Shown here: positions 1 to 6,236 of the stretch, one piece after another | Layout: every line of letters begins with the position of its first letter | Numbering within the stretch: position 1 is the first letter of the stretch | DNA from: Sporosarcina koreensis | Lineage (GTDB): Bacteria; Bacillota; Bacilli; Bacillales_A; Planococcaceae | Direction of reading: 5' to 3' | DNA: 38,702 nt | NCBI RefSeq assembly: GCF_001531445.1 | Contig: NZ_LQYA01000047.1 | Coordinates: forward strand, 1-38,702 | Translations under genes and position numbers: made by a program | Notes under the pieces: generated by a model | Seen by the model: the letters and a program-made list of their open reading frames with translations, nothing else | Database searches by the model: none | Told to the model about the DNA's origin: nothing

Positions 1-71
1 GGGAAAAAACCCGCCACTCCGCATCTTCGCCTTATGCCCGTTGCAGTGAAAGCCGTCACGAAGAACGGCTT

Positions 72-100
72 TTGCGAGTAAAAGCGTAGCGTTACGAGCA
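72..100 (+). repeat. Recurrent hairpin element, copy 1
   Basis: TTGCGAGTAA (72-81) and GAGCA (96-100) flank a small stem with GTAA and TTAC arms and a central CGTA. The same outer blocks occur at 5655-5685, with a different but still complementary stem. Confidence 0.5.
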
Positions 101-179
101 CCGGTCCCGCCACCAAAGAGGTGCCTTAATTTCTGCAAAAACCGCAGAAATACGGCAAATCGAACCCTTCGCAGTTCGA

Positions 180-316
180 TTCGCTTTTGTTATCGTCTAG
201 ACTCCGGGCGCTAGCTTCTCGGGTCATAAGTCAAAGCTACTGCGTGGCAAAGACCGCCACTTCGTATCTTCGCCTTATGCCTGTCGAAGCTGAGCAAGCG
301 CCCTTCGCTTTTGTTG
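180..316. repeat. Dispersed intergenic repeat, copy 2, with 12-bp direct repeats at its ends
   Basis: The core at 197-283 closely matches 3732-3819. Shared blocks include CTAGACTCCG, GTCATAAGTCAAAGCT and GTGGCAAAGACCGCCACTTC. The unit is bounded by TTCGCTTTTGTT at 180-191 and again at 304-315. A truncated copy lies at the window start (12-40, sharing CATCTTCGCCTTATGCC), so the left boundary here is also the right boundary of that copy. No open frame is conserved between copies. Confidence 0.85.
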
Positions 317-353
317 ATACAAGCAATCATATCTTGGCCAAGGAGTGCGTATA

Positions 354-1091
354 GTGGAGGAAAAAGGCGGTGTGAGATTGAAACGATGGCTTATCGTAGG
401 GTTATTATTTGCAAGCTCTCTTCTTGTCGTACTTTACGGTGTGAATGCCTCGGACAGAGGGTTTTTCATGCCCGAACAGCTTGGGGGGCTGAAGATAGTC
501 ATTGATCCCGGACATGGTGGATTGGATGGCGGAGCTTCCTCAGGTGAAGTGGTGGAAAGGGATATAAATTTAAGCATTTCACATGAGTTGAAAAAGCGGC
601 TTGAAAAGAAGGGCGCAATGGTCGTGATGACACGGGAGAAGGAGGGAGACGCAATTGCGGAGCATGCGCCGAGTGACAAGTTTGGAACGAACCGGGAGAG
701 GAAATTTGCTGATTTAAAGCTGCGGGAAAGCATTACAATTGAAGAGGATCCAGACTTGTTCATCAGTGTCCATGTCAATGCAATTCCTGAGTCCAGATGG
801 AGGGGTGCACAAGTGTTTTATCATGCGGAAGGCGCTCCAGGCGGTGAGATGTTAGCAAAGTCGATTCAAAATTCATTCAAAGAAAAATTGAAGAATACCG
901 ATCGCGAAGCTTTGTCCATTAAAGGGGTCTACTTGCTGAAAAAGGCTCCGATGCCGGCCGTACTAGTCGAAACGGGCTTTATTTCAAATCCTGAGGAACG
1001 TGCGTTATTGACGGATCCTGCCTATCGTGGGAAAGTGGCGGATGCTATCGTGGATGGAATTATCCAGTACCATTTATCCGAAAAGCAATGA
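354..1091 (+). CDS. cwlD: N-acetylmuramoyl-L-alanine amidase CwlD (spore cortex)
   Basis: This zinc amidase acts with PdaA to make the muramic-delta-lactam of spore cortex peptidoglycan, which germination lytic enzymes recognise. The 245-aa product has an N-terminal membrane segment (LKRWLIVGLLFASSLLVVLY) and then one Amidase_3 domain with VIDPGHGG, the VVERDINL glutamate, ISVHVNA and the catalytic VETGFISNPEE motif. Length and motifs fit CwlD, as does its place before mrp/salA and gerD. Start choice: GTG at 354 has AAGGAG at 340-345 with an 8-nt gap; GTG 345 overlaps that SD, and GTG 372 (GGAGG at 356-360) is a possible alternative. Repeats occupy the upstream region. Confidence 0.93.
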   Translation: MEEKGGVRLKRWLIVGLLFASSLLVVLYGVNASDRGFFMPEQLGGLKIVIDPGHGGLDGGASSGEVVERDINLSISHELKKRLEKKGAMVVMTREKEGDAIAEHAPSDKFGTNRERKFADLKLRESITIEEDPDLFISVHVNAIPESRWRGAQVFYHAEGAPGGEMLAKSIQNSFKEKLKNTDREALSIKGVYLLKKAPMPAVLVETGFISNPEERALLTDPAYRGKVADAIVDGIIQYHLSEKQ

Positions 1092-1123
1092 AGGCGTATC
1101 CAGACTTTGCAGGTGAAGCAATA

Positions 1124-1132
1124 TGGTATACT
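1124..1132 (+). promoter_or_regulatory. Extended -10 promoter for mrp/salA
   Basis: TGGTATACT is a TGn-extended -10 with a full TATACT hexamer. It lies 33 nt after the cwlD stop, so mrp has its own promoter. The -35 region is weak, as is common with extended -10 sites. A short inverted repeat, TTAGAGG (1132-1138) and CCTCTAA (1151-1157), follows and runs into the SD. Confidence 0.55.
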
Positions 1133-1169
1133 TAGAGGAGAATGAATAAACCTCTAAGGAGTGGCCAAA

Positions 1170-2228
1170 TTGATTAATGAACAAATTGTCCGTGACGTTG
1201 TAGGCGAGTTGAAGGATCCGTTTTTACATAAAACTCTTGCGGAAACCGATGGAATTGTCAGCGTATCGGTTAAACCGGAGAAGAAGCATGTCAGTGTAAA
1301 ATTGGCCATCGCTAAAGTCAACACGGCGGAGCAAATGAATTTGCAGACGAAAGTGGTTGAAGTGATTAAAGCGGCTGGGGCGGATTCAGTTGGGATCCGA
1401 TTTGAGGAACTTCCGCCCGAAACGCTTGAAAAATTCCGTGGCACCGCAACGGAGGCGGAAGCTCAGGATTTACTGTCTCCGCTGAACAATATTGAATTCA
1501 TTTCAATTGCATCCGGGAAAGGCGGAGTCGGGAAGTCAACAGTCTCGGTGAACTTGGCGGTTGCGCTCGCTCGTCTAGGAAAAAAGGTCGGTTTGATCGA
1601 TGCGGATATTTACGGGTTCAGTGTACCGGACATGATGGGGATCACTGAGCTGCCGGTCATTCGTGAAAATCGTATCATTCCGGTGGAGCGTTTTGGCGTG
1701 AAAGTGATTTCCATGGGGTTCTTTGTGGAGGACAATGCGCCGGTCGTATGGCGTGGACCGATGCTTGGAAAAGTTCTGGATCAGTTCTTCCGCGACGTGG
1801 ATTGGGGACCATTGGATTATCTTATCCTGGATTTGCCTCCGGGTACGGGGGACGTTGCGCTTGATGTCCATCAAATGATTCCTTCATCGAAAGAGATCGT
1901 TGTTACGACGCCGCATCCGACTGCTGCATTCGTGGCGGCACGTGCAGGGGCGATGGCGCTTCAAACAGATCATACCTTGCTTGGTGTCATCGAAAACATG
2001 GCATGGTTCGAGTCGAAGCTGACGAACGAAAAGGAATACGTATTCGGACAAGGGGGAGGCACGCGCTTAGCGGAGGAATTACGAACAGAGCTGCTAGGTC
2101 AAATTCCACTTGGCCAGCCCGATTGGAATGAAACCGATTTTGCTCCTTCCGTCTATGCAGAGCATCACTCGATTGGTCAAACGTACACCGAAATTGCAAA
2201 GGCAGTTATCGATAAAACTCAAAAATAA
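1170..2228 (+). CDS. salA: Mrp/NBP35-family P-loop ATPase, SalA type
   Basis: The family is a ParA/MinD-like ATPase linked to Fe-S cluster carriage; in B. subtilis SalA also acts as a regulator of the scoC-AprE axis. The 352-aa product has an N-terminal MIP18/DUF59-type domain (about residues 1-85), then the deviant Walker A ASGKGGVGKSTVSVN, DADIYGFSVPDMMG, VVWRGPMLGK and DLPPGTGDVALDVHQ. As in SalA, the region after ENMAWFES lacks the CxxC pair of classical Mrp carriers. TTG at 1170 is preferred because AAGGAG (1156-1161) is 8 nt away; GTG 1161 overlaps that SD. Synteny with cwlD and gerD supports the call. A terminator follows directly. Confidence 0.93.
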   Translation: MINEQIVRDVVGELKDPFLHKTLAETDGIVSVSVKPEKKHVSVKLAIAKVNTAEQMNLQTKVVEVIKAAGADSVGIRFEELPPETLEKFRGTATEAEAQDLLSPLNNIEFISIASGKGGVGKSTVSVNLAVALARLGKKVGLIDADIYGFSVPDMMGITELPVIRENRIIPVERFGVKVISMGFFVEDNAPVVWRGPMLGKVLDQFFRDVDWGPLDYLILDLPPGTGDVALDVHQMIPSSKEIVVTTPHPTAAFVAARAGAMALQTDHTLLGVIENMAWFESKLTNEKEYVFGQGGGTRLAEELRTELLGQIPLGQPDWNETDFAPSVYAEHHSIGQTYTEIAKAVIDKTQK

Positions 2229-2232
2229 ACAG

Positions 2233-2266
2233 GTGGTGGAGGATCATTGTCCTCCACCACTTTTTT
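2233..2266 (+). terminator. Rho-independent terminator of mrp/salA, overlapping the 3' end of gerD
   Basis: A perfect 10-bp stem GTGGTGGAGG (2233-2242) and CCTCCACCAC (2251-2260) is followed by six T. The gerD stop codon lies in the loop (2244-2246) and the right arm encodes the last Gly-rich residues of GerD on the other strand. Confidence 0.9.
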
Positions 2267-2861
2267 CGCTTCCGCCTCCCGATTGTTCACCGCCGCCTCC
2301 GCCAGATTCGCCGCCTCCGCCTTTCTCGGTCGGAGTCACTTCACCTGCTTTAAGGATTAGTTCCTGCCATTTCGCTTTGAGCAACGGACTGTTAATCGTC
2401 TCCTCAATGGATTTTTCCATCTGCTTTTTCATATTCGCCGATTGCAAAATAGTTTCCATCTGCTTTTGCATATCGGGCTGGCCGAAAAACTCCACCATTT
2501 CTTTTTGGAACGAAGAGTCGTTAATAAGCTTCGACATGATATCCTGCTGTTGTTCCTTCATGCTTTTTGCGATTTTCTCGGTGAATTTCGGGTCTTCAAA
2601 TGCTTGTTTCCAAAAATCCTCACCTTTCTTCGACAATAATGTATCCTCGATGGATTTTTTCACTTCCGCCTGCTCCAGCACCATCAATTCCCTGAATTCA
2701 GGGTCAGATAGCATTTTACGGACGGCCTTCTTTCCATCTTCCGTCTGCAAAGCATCCGTCATCATCTTTTTCATTTCATCGTAATTCGGTCCTTGCTGTT
2801 GCATGCTGCAGCCCGATAAGAGTATGGCAAGTACAAGTAAATGAACCCATTTTTTCATCAT
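2244..2861 (-). CDS. gerD: Spore germination lipoprotein GerD
   Basis: GerD is an inner-membrane lipoprotein needed for rapid nutrient germination; it clusters GerA-type receptors into the germinosome. The 205-aa product starts with a lipoprotein signal and lipobox LLSGC (Cys18), followed by a charged, helical, Met- and Gln-rich region (about 25-175) with repeated KQMEK-like patterns. It ends in a Gly-Ser-rich tail (about 178-205), as is typical of GerD. It is transcribed towards mrp and divergently from kbaA, as in B. subtilis. GerD genes are SigG-dependent; a GCATA and a CAATAAT-like pair lie upstream on this strand, but the -10 match is poor and I do not call a promoter. The tail overlaps the mrp terminator. 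Confidence 0.93.
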   Translation of the reverse strand: MMKKWVHLLVLAILLSGCSMQQQGPNYDEMKKMMTDALQTEDGKKAVRKMLSDPEFRELMVLEQAEVKKSIEDTLLSKKGEDFWKQAFEDPKFTEKIAKSMKEQQQDIMSKLINDSSFQKEMVEFFGQPDMQKQMETILQSANMKKQMEKSIEETINSPLLKAKWQELILKAGEVTPTEKGGGGESGGGGGEQSGGGSEKSGGGQ

Positions 2862-2961
2862 GAGATCAATTTCCCTTCCGATTGCATTTTCAATTATTGT
2901 TCACAATATGAAGAGGAATATGCATTGCGTATCAAAGGAAATAGATTTTTCGGCAAAACGT

Positions 2962-2970
2962 TGATACACT
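2962..2970 (+). promoter_or_regulatory. Possible extended -10 promoter for kbaA
   Basis: TGATACACT is a TGn-extended -10 (TACACT) 33 nt before the kbaA start. No good -35 is present at 17 nt, so the assignment is tentative. Confidence 0.35.
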
Positions 2971-3003
2971 AGTAGAAGCAATTAAAAACGGGGGAACAGT
3001 ATC

Positions 3004-3681
3004 GTGACCATACGAAATTGGGTTAAATTCTTTTTTACTGCATTGATAATCGGAGGAGTTGTCACGGGCATTCTAGGGTTGATCGTCCGTTGGGAATTCT
3101 TCTCACAATATTTATCTGCCGGTGAATATATGGAGTTTCTCGGCGCTTTTTTATGGATGATCTTTCTTGGATTTACGATGAGTGTCGTCGCGCAAATGGG
3201 CTTCTTCGCCTATTTGACGGTTCACCAATTTGGGGTGAATTTATTCAGGACATTGACATTATGGAATTGGGTGCAGCTGCTCATCATCGCGGTTGTCATC
3301 TTTGACCTCGTATTTTTCAGATTCAAGTTGACAGCCGGGGATACAGGGCGGACCGTCCTCTATTTGACGCTGCTGTTTTCATTGTTGGCAGTATCTATTG
3401 TCACGGCGTATTTCAAAGCGAAATGGACGAAAAAGCACACGCTTATTTCTGCATTGTTTTTCATGATCGTCATTACAACGCTCGAATGGCTACCGGCTTT
3501 GATGGTTCGATCAGGCAATATCGACTCATGGGTGACAATTTTATTATTCCCGCTACTCGCGGTAAATGCATATCAGCTTCTCATGCTGCCGAAGTATAAC
3601 CGCCAATCCGATGAGGACAAGGCTAGGCTTGACGCACGTAAACAAGCTCGTAAATCGGCAACCGCGGCGAAAGCGAAATGA
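3004..3681 (+). CDS. kbaA: KinB-signalling pathway activation protein KbaA
   Basis: KbaA is an integral membrane protein that promotes KinB activity in the phosphorelay to sporulation; its mechanism is not known in detail. The 225-aa product has about six hydrophobic helices (about residues 8-30, 42-70, 85-105, 115-135, 143-165, 172-195) and a short basic, Ala/Lys-rich cytoplasmic tail ending KSATAAKAK. GTG at 3004 is preceded by GGGGGAA at 2990-2996. The position between divergent gerD and the convergent pdaB-like gene matches B. subtilis. A hairpin terminator follows 2 nt after the stop codon. Confidence 0.88.
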   Translation: MTIRNWVKFFFTALIIGGVVTGILGLIVRWEFFSQYLSAGEYMEFLGAFLWMIFLGFTMSVVAQMGFFAYLTVHQFGVNLFRTLTLWNWVQLLIIAVVIFDLVFFRFKLTAGDTGRTVLYLTLLFSLLAVSIVTAYFKAKWTKKHTLISALFFMIVITTLEWLPALMVRSGNIDSWVTILLFPLLAVNAYQLLMLPKYNRQSDEDKARLDARKQARKSATAAKAK

Positions 3682-3682
3682 T

Positions 3683-3725
3683 AAAAAGCGCAGTTCCTCA
3701 CCTGAATGGGGAACCGCGCTTTTGT
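3683..3725 (+). terminator. Terminator of kbaA
   Basis: AAAAGCGC/GTTCC pairs with GGAAC/GCGCTTTT around a short loop, followed by T-rich sequence. The right arm GCGCTTTTG is also the start of the 13-bp direct repeat that bounds the neighbouring element. Confidence 0.8.
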
Positions 3726-3915
3726 TTACGCCTAGACTCCGTGCGCCAGAAGCTCGGGGTCATAAGTCAAAGCTGCTACGTGGCAAAGACCGCCACTTCA
3801 CATCTTTGTCTTACGCCTGAGGCCGGCAGGAAGCCGGTCATGCAGTCGTTGCCGAAGGACGCGGCGTACTTAGACTGCGAACCTCTACTAGGCAGGCGCC
3901 CTGCGCTTTTGTTTA
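3716..3915. repeat. Dispersed repeat element, copy 3, flanked by perfect 13-bp direct repeats
   Basis: GCGCTTTTGTTTA occurs at 3716-3728 and again at 3903-3915, 187 bp apart. Between them, 3732-3819 matches the repeat at 197-283, and the right part adds further hairpin-prone sequence such as GCCGGC-AGGAA-GCCGGT. The element fills the gap between the convergent kbaA and pdaB-like genes, and the right direct repeat includes the latter's stop codon (3913-3915). No coding capacity is evident. Confidence 0.85.
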
Positions 3916-4578
3916 TTCCGGCAACTTTTTCGTCTTGATTGACATATTGAAAAGGACATCTTCCAAAGATTTGTTCTGTCGCGTTTCAGTGAGCTTTTTG
4001 AAATCAGTCAACGTGATCCGTTCTTCACGGTGATGCGGCAATGATAGGATTTCCCCTTCGATGACCGGAGGCGGCTCTCCCGTATGCCATCGGACAGAAG
4101 AGCCAAGGGCATTCACTTCGGTATCCCAAAGCGCATTCCGCAATGAGTAAGGGAACTGTTCATCGGATGTTCTGAACCATAACGGTTTTGCCCCGAATAA
4201 ATCCTCATATTTTTCTAGCTGTTCGATCAGAAGAGGTATGTTCTGTTCATACTCCAACCCGGCATGTCCCAATAAGCCGGTCGGGATGTTGCGTTTCTTG
4301 ATCAATTGTACAATTTCAGGAAAACGCCCAGCCCAATCCATATCAAGAAGAAGCAATGGATAGGGAGCCTGTAATTCACGGATCAGCTGCTCCACGTCCT
4401 CGTCTCCAAATGAAATATTAATAGTCAGCGCAGATCCCGACATTCCTCTGACGATGACTTCATTCGGCTCGTCCGTCAAACGGAAAACGGACTTCAACGA
4501 ATCCGATCCGGGCATGCTTGGGAAAAATAGTGCGGCAGCGCAGCAGAAGATAATAAGTAGTATTAGTTTTGCTCTCAA
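3913..4578 (-). CDS. PdaB-position polysaccharide deacetylase-like protein, probably inactive
   Basis: This gene sits where pdaB (sporulation polysaccharide deacetylase) lies in B. subtilis. The 221-aa product has an N-terminal signal anchor (about 3-20) and then a NodB-like fold. The motif usually TFD(I)xWG reads TINISFGDE, so the metal-binding Asp is Asn; the HxxxH motif is absent (GLLGHAGLEYEQ stands there); and the RPP motif reads FRTSDEQ. It is therefore probably a pseudoenzyme with a structural or binding role, if my alignment is right. TTG start with AAAGGGG 8 nt upstream. A near-consensus SigE promoter upstream suggests mother-cell expression in sporulation. Convergent with kbaA. Confidence 0.75.
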   Translation of the reverse strand: MRAKLILLIIFCCAAALFFPSMPGSDSLKSVFRLTDEPNEVIVRGMSGSALTINISFGDEDVEQLIRELQAPYPLLLLDMDWAGRFPEIVQLIKKRNIPTGLLGHAGLEYEQNIPLLIEQLEKYEDLFGAKPLWFRTSDEQFPYSLRNALWDTEVNALGSSVRWHTGEPPPVIEGEILSLPHHREERITLTDFKKLTETRQNKSLEDVLFNMSIKTKKLPE

Positions 4579-4611
4579 GTCACATCCCCTTTGAAACGAA
4601 ATCTATAGGGT

Positions 4612-4640
4612 ACTTTATGATAAAGGCTTGACCAATATGA
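4612..4640 (-). promoter_or_regulatory. SigE-type sporulation promoter of the pdaB-like gene
   Basis: On the minus strand TCATATT (4640-4634), a 14-nt spacer and CATAAAGT (4619-4612) match the SigE consensus KMATATT-N13/14-CATACANT in all but one position (C to A). The -10 lies 34 nt upstream of the TTG start. This supports mother-cell expression, as known for B. subtilis pdaB. Confidence 0.65.
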
Positions 4641-4689
4641 TTAGAACATGCTAATATAAGAAAGTCGTTACGGGGTAATGAAAAAGTTG

Positions 4690-4718
4690 TTGATTTTCTC
4701 CTGGCTTTCGGCTAAACT
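4690..4718 (+). promoter_or_regulatory. SigA promoter of the tRNA cluster (P1)
   Basis: TTGATT at 4690-4695, a 17-nt spacer and TAAACT at 4713-4718. The tRNA-Asn gene begins 32 nt later. Confidence 0.7.
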
Positions 4719-4749
4719 AAATAGTGTCGTTGGAAAAATTAATTACGAT

Positions 4750-4824
4750 TCCGCAGTAGCTCAGTGGTAGAGCAATCGGCTGTTAACCGATCGGTCGTAG
4801 GTTCGAGTCCTACCTGCGGAGCCA
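4750..4824 (+). tRNA. tRNA-Asn (GTT)
   Basis: A cloverleaf forms with acceptor arms TCCGCAG and CTGCGGA, anticodon loop CTGTTAA (GTT at 4782-4784) and T-loop GGTTCGAGTCC. CCA is encoded. First gene of the cluster. Confidence 0.96.
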
Positions 4825-4831
4825 TTTTTAT

Positions 4832-4907
4832 GCTTCCATAGCTCAGTAGGTAGAGTGCTTCCATGGTAAGGAAGAGGTCACCGGTTCGAATCCGGTTGGA
4901 AGCTCCA
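4832..4907 (+). tRNA. tRNA-Thr (GGT)
   Basis: Acceptor GCTTCCA pairs with TGGAAGC; the anticodon stem CTTCC/GGAAG encloses ATGGTAA (anticodon GGT). The T-arm is CCGGTTCGAATCCGG and CCA is encoded. Only 7 nt separate it from tRNA-Asn, so both are on one transcript. Confidence 0.96.
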
Positions 4908-4991
4908 GATGAAACTTGCGATTTCTGTTTCATAGGGAAGACGCTTTTTTTATGTCCGCCTGCTGTTGCAACAGAAGATTTAAAAATAGGC

Positions 4992-5020
4992 TTGCACTAT
5001 GAATACAAATTTGTTACTAT
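4992..5020 (+). promoter_or_regulatory. SigA promoter inside the tRNA cluster (P2)
   Basis: TTGCAC at 4992-4997, a 17-nt spacer and TACTAT at 5015-5020, 40 nt before tRNA-Glu. The 153-nt gap after tRNA-Thr and this promoter suggest a second transcription unit. Confidence 0.65.
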
Positions 5021-5060
5021 AACATTTGTGCAATTCATAACGCAGAACTTATTATTAGAT

Positions 5061-5135
5061 GGCCCCTTGGTCAAGCGGTTAAGACACCGCCCTTTCACGG
5101 CGGTAACACGGGTTCGAATCCCGTAGGGGTCACCA
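5061..5135 (+). tRNA. tRNA-Glu (TTC)
   Basis: Acceptor GGCCCCT pairs with AGGGGTC; anticodon stem CCGCC/GGCGG encloses CTTTCAC (TTC). The T-arm is CGGGTTCGAATCCCG and CCA is encoded. Confidence 0.96.
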
Positions 5136-5376
5136 TGTTTGTTTCCTATTTTGAAGTTCCAATGTTATGCGCAACTTAGCACAATTCTCCGTTAAAATTG
5201 GGAGAAGCAAGCAGGTCGCGGAAGCGATTGAGAGAAAGAGGGAGCGTACAATAGTACGTGACATTAATAAAGGAACTTCGATTAAGAGCGCGACGTCCTG
5301 TCGCAACATCGAAGTCAGCACATCCTGTGCAAGCGAAGCTGACAAAGAGATGCGCAGCTTATCACAATTTTAACCT
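5136..5376 (+). repeat. tRNA spacer with small hairpin repeats
   Basis: No gene is supported in these 241 nt. Two adjacent mini-hairpins occur: CGACGTCCTGTCG and GCACATCCTGTGC, with different stems around a common RTCCTGT loop, each followed by AAG-type linkers. A 37-nt block at 5335-5371 (AGCTGAC...GCAGCTTATCACAATTT) ends just before tRNA-Tyr and recurs before tRNA-Gln at 5508-5544. A third, partial version is at 5167-5185. Confidence 0.7.
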
Positions 5377-5461
5377 GGTGGGGTAGCGAAGTGGCTAAAC
5401 GCGGCGGACTGTAAATCCGCTCCCTCAGGGTTCGGCGGTTCGAATCCGTCCCCCACCACCA
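5377..5461 (+). tRNA. tRNA-Tyr (GTA)
   Basis: Acceptor GGTGGGG pairs with CCCCACC; the anticodon stem GCGGA/TCCGC encloses CTGTAAA (GTA). The long variable arm is as expected for a bacterial tyrosine tRNA. CCA is encoded. Confidence 0.96.
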
Positions 5462-5548
5462 TTTATACATATAGCAATAAAAGGTTACGCGACTGACTGA
5501 ACGAGTGAAGCTGACGCAGTAATGCAAAGCTTATCTCAATTTCAATGT

Positions 5549-5623
5549 TGGGGTATAGCCAAGCGGTAAGGCAACGGACTTTGACTCCGTCATTCGTTGG
5601 TTCGAATCCAGCTACCCCAGCCA
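5549..5623 (+). tRNA. tRNA-Gln (TTG)
   Basis: Acceptor TGGGGTA pairs with TACCCCA; the anticodon stem ACGGA/TCCGT encloses CTTTGAC (TTG). CCA is encoded. Last gene of the cluster, followed by two strong hairpins. Confidence 0.95.
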
Positions 5624-5696
5624 ATCATTTTTTTCGCTCCACGAAAAAAATGATTTGCGAGTAATTCCGTAAGGAATTAGGAGCAAATCGGTTTTA
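5623..5696 (+). terminator. Double hairpin ending the tRNA cluster
   Basis: The first hairpin is a perfect 14-bp inverted repeat (5623-5636 with 5642-5655) with a 5-nt loop and T-rich left arm. The second pairs GATTTGC (5652-5658) with GCAAATC (5683-5689) and TAATTCC (5662-5668) with GGAATTA (5673-5679), followed by GGTTTTAA. The arms overlap, so the two are mutually exclusive at their junction. The second hairpin resembles one at 72-100. Confidence 0.7.
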
Positions 5697-6020
5697 ATAC
5701 TAGAGAATTCCAAGTTTCAGGTATTGCGAGCAAAAGGTTTTATTCCAAAGCATTCTAACTTAAAATCCTTACCAACAGAAATTTCGCAACATAAACCAAA
5801 TACACACCACTCAAATCCATCCCAAGATAGGATTTTTTTTATTGCCAAAAATCCCTCCACTACTTTCAAAAAATATTCATATAGCTACCAACCAAATTCA
5901 GTTTATGCGAGTATCATAGAAATGTATCGTATAGTAGAGACAACGAATTATATTTACGTTCAGTGAAAGACTTCAGGATTGGCAGAAATGACGTAGATAT
6001 CCCATAAATAGAGAACAGTT
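5691..6020. other. AT-rich gene-free stretch
   Basis: No supported gene. An 80-codon frame at 5724-5966 has no SD and a low-complexity, unrecognisable product. A weak terminator-like hairpin, AAATCC (5813-5818) with GGATTT (5830-5835) and eight T in all, lies inside. The base composition is visibly more AT-rich than the surrounding genes, which suggests decayed or foreign sequence. Confidence 0.5.
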
Positions 6021-6024
6021 CACA

Positions 6025-6172
6025 TACATTTATGCGTGCTTTTCCACATATATGAGCGTTTAGACACAGTTATGCGTTTTTGTACTCGTTTATGAGCTTT
6101 TCGGGAGTTATATGCGTATGTAGAAACGTTTATGCGCTTCTAGACTGAGTTATGCGTAATTGTATTATTATG
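6025..6172. repeat. Array A: 20-nt-period intergenic array, TTATGCGT-type core
   Basis: TATG of the core occurs at 6031, 6051, 6071, 6091, 6111, 6131 and 6151, an exact 20-nt period over seven copies, with a possible eighth at 6169. Most copies read TTATGCG(T/C); two read TATGAGC. The other 11-12 nt of each unit vary but favour T-rich sequence with TAGA or TGTA. The array ends about 65 nt before the GGDEF-EAL gene. Too short and too regular for CRISPR, and not coding. Confidence 0.9.
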
Positions 6173-6236
6173 GAGTCACCGAAGTTTATTCAAATAGGCA
6201 GCAAGGTTTTCAGTTGAAAGGATTGTTGATGTTCAC

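Larger units (their letters stand above)
1..353. other. Intergenic region upstream of cwlD, repeat-rich
   Basis: No convincing gene is seen. The stretch holds the 3' part of one dispersed repeat copy (about 12-40), a hairpin element (72-100) and a second, complete repeat copy (180-316). Short reading frames here are not preceded by ribosome-binding sites and cross the repeats. No strong SigA promoter for cwlD was recognised between the repeat and the gene. Confidence 0.7.

Noticed and set aside
1142..1177. Leader peptide of 11 codons before mrp
   Set aside because: Its SD lies 1 nt before the ATG and it overlaps the mrp start; no regulatory codon run is seen.
5228..5252. Promoter TTGAGA and TACAAT before tRNA-Tyr
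   Set aside because: The spacer is only 13 nt, too short for SigA.
5724..5966. 80-codon frame after the tRNA cluster
   Set aside because: No SD, low-complexity and unrecognisable product, interrupted by a terminator-like hairpin.
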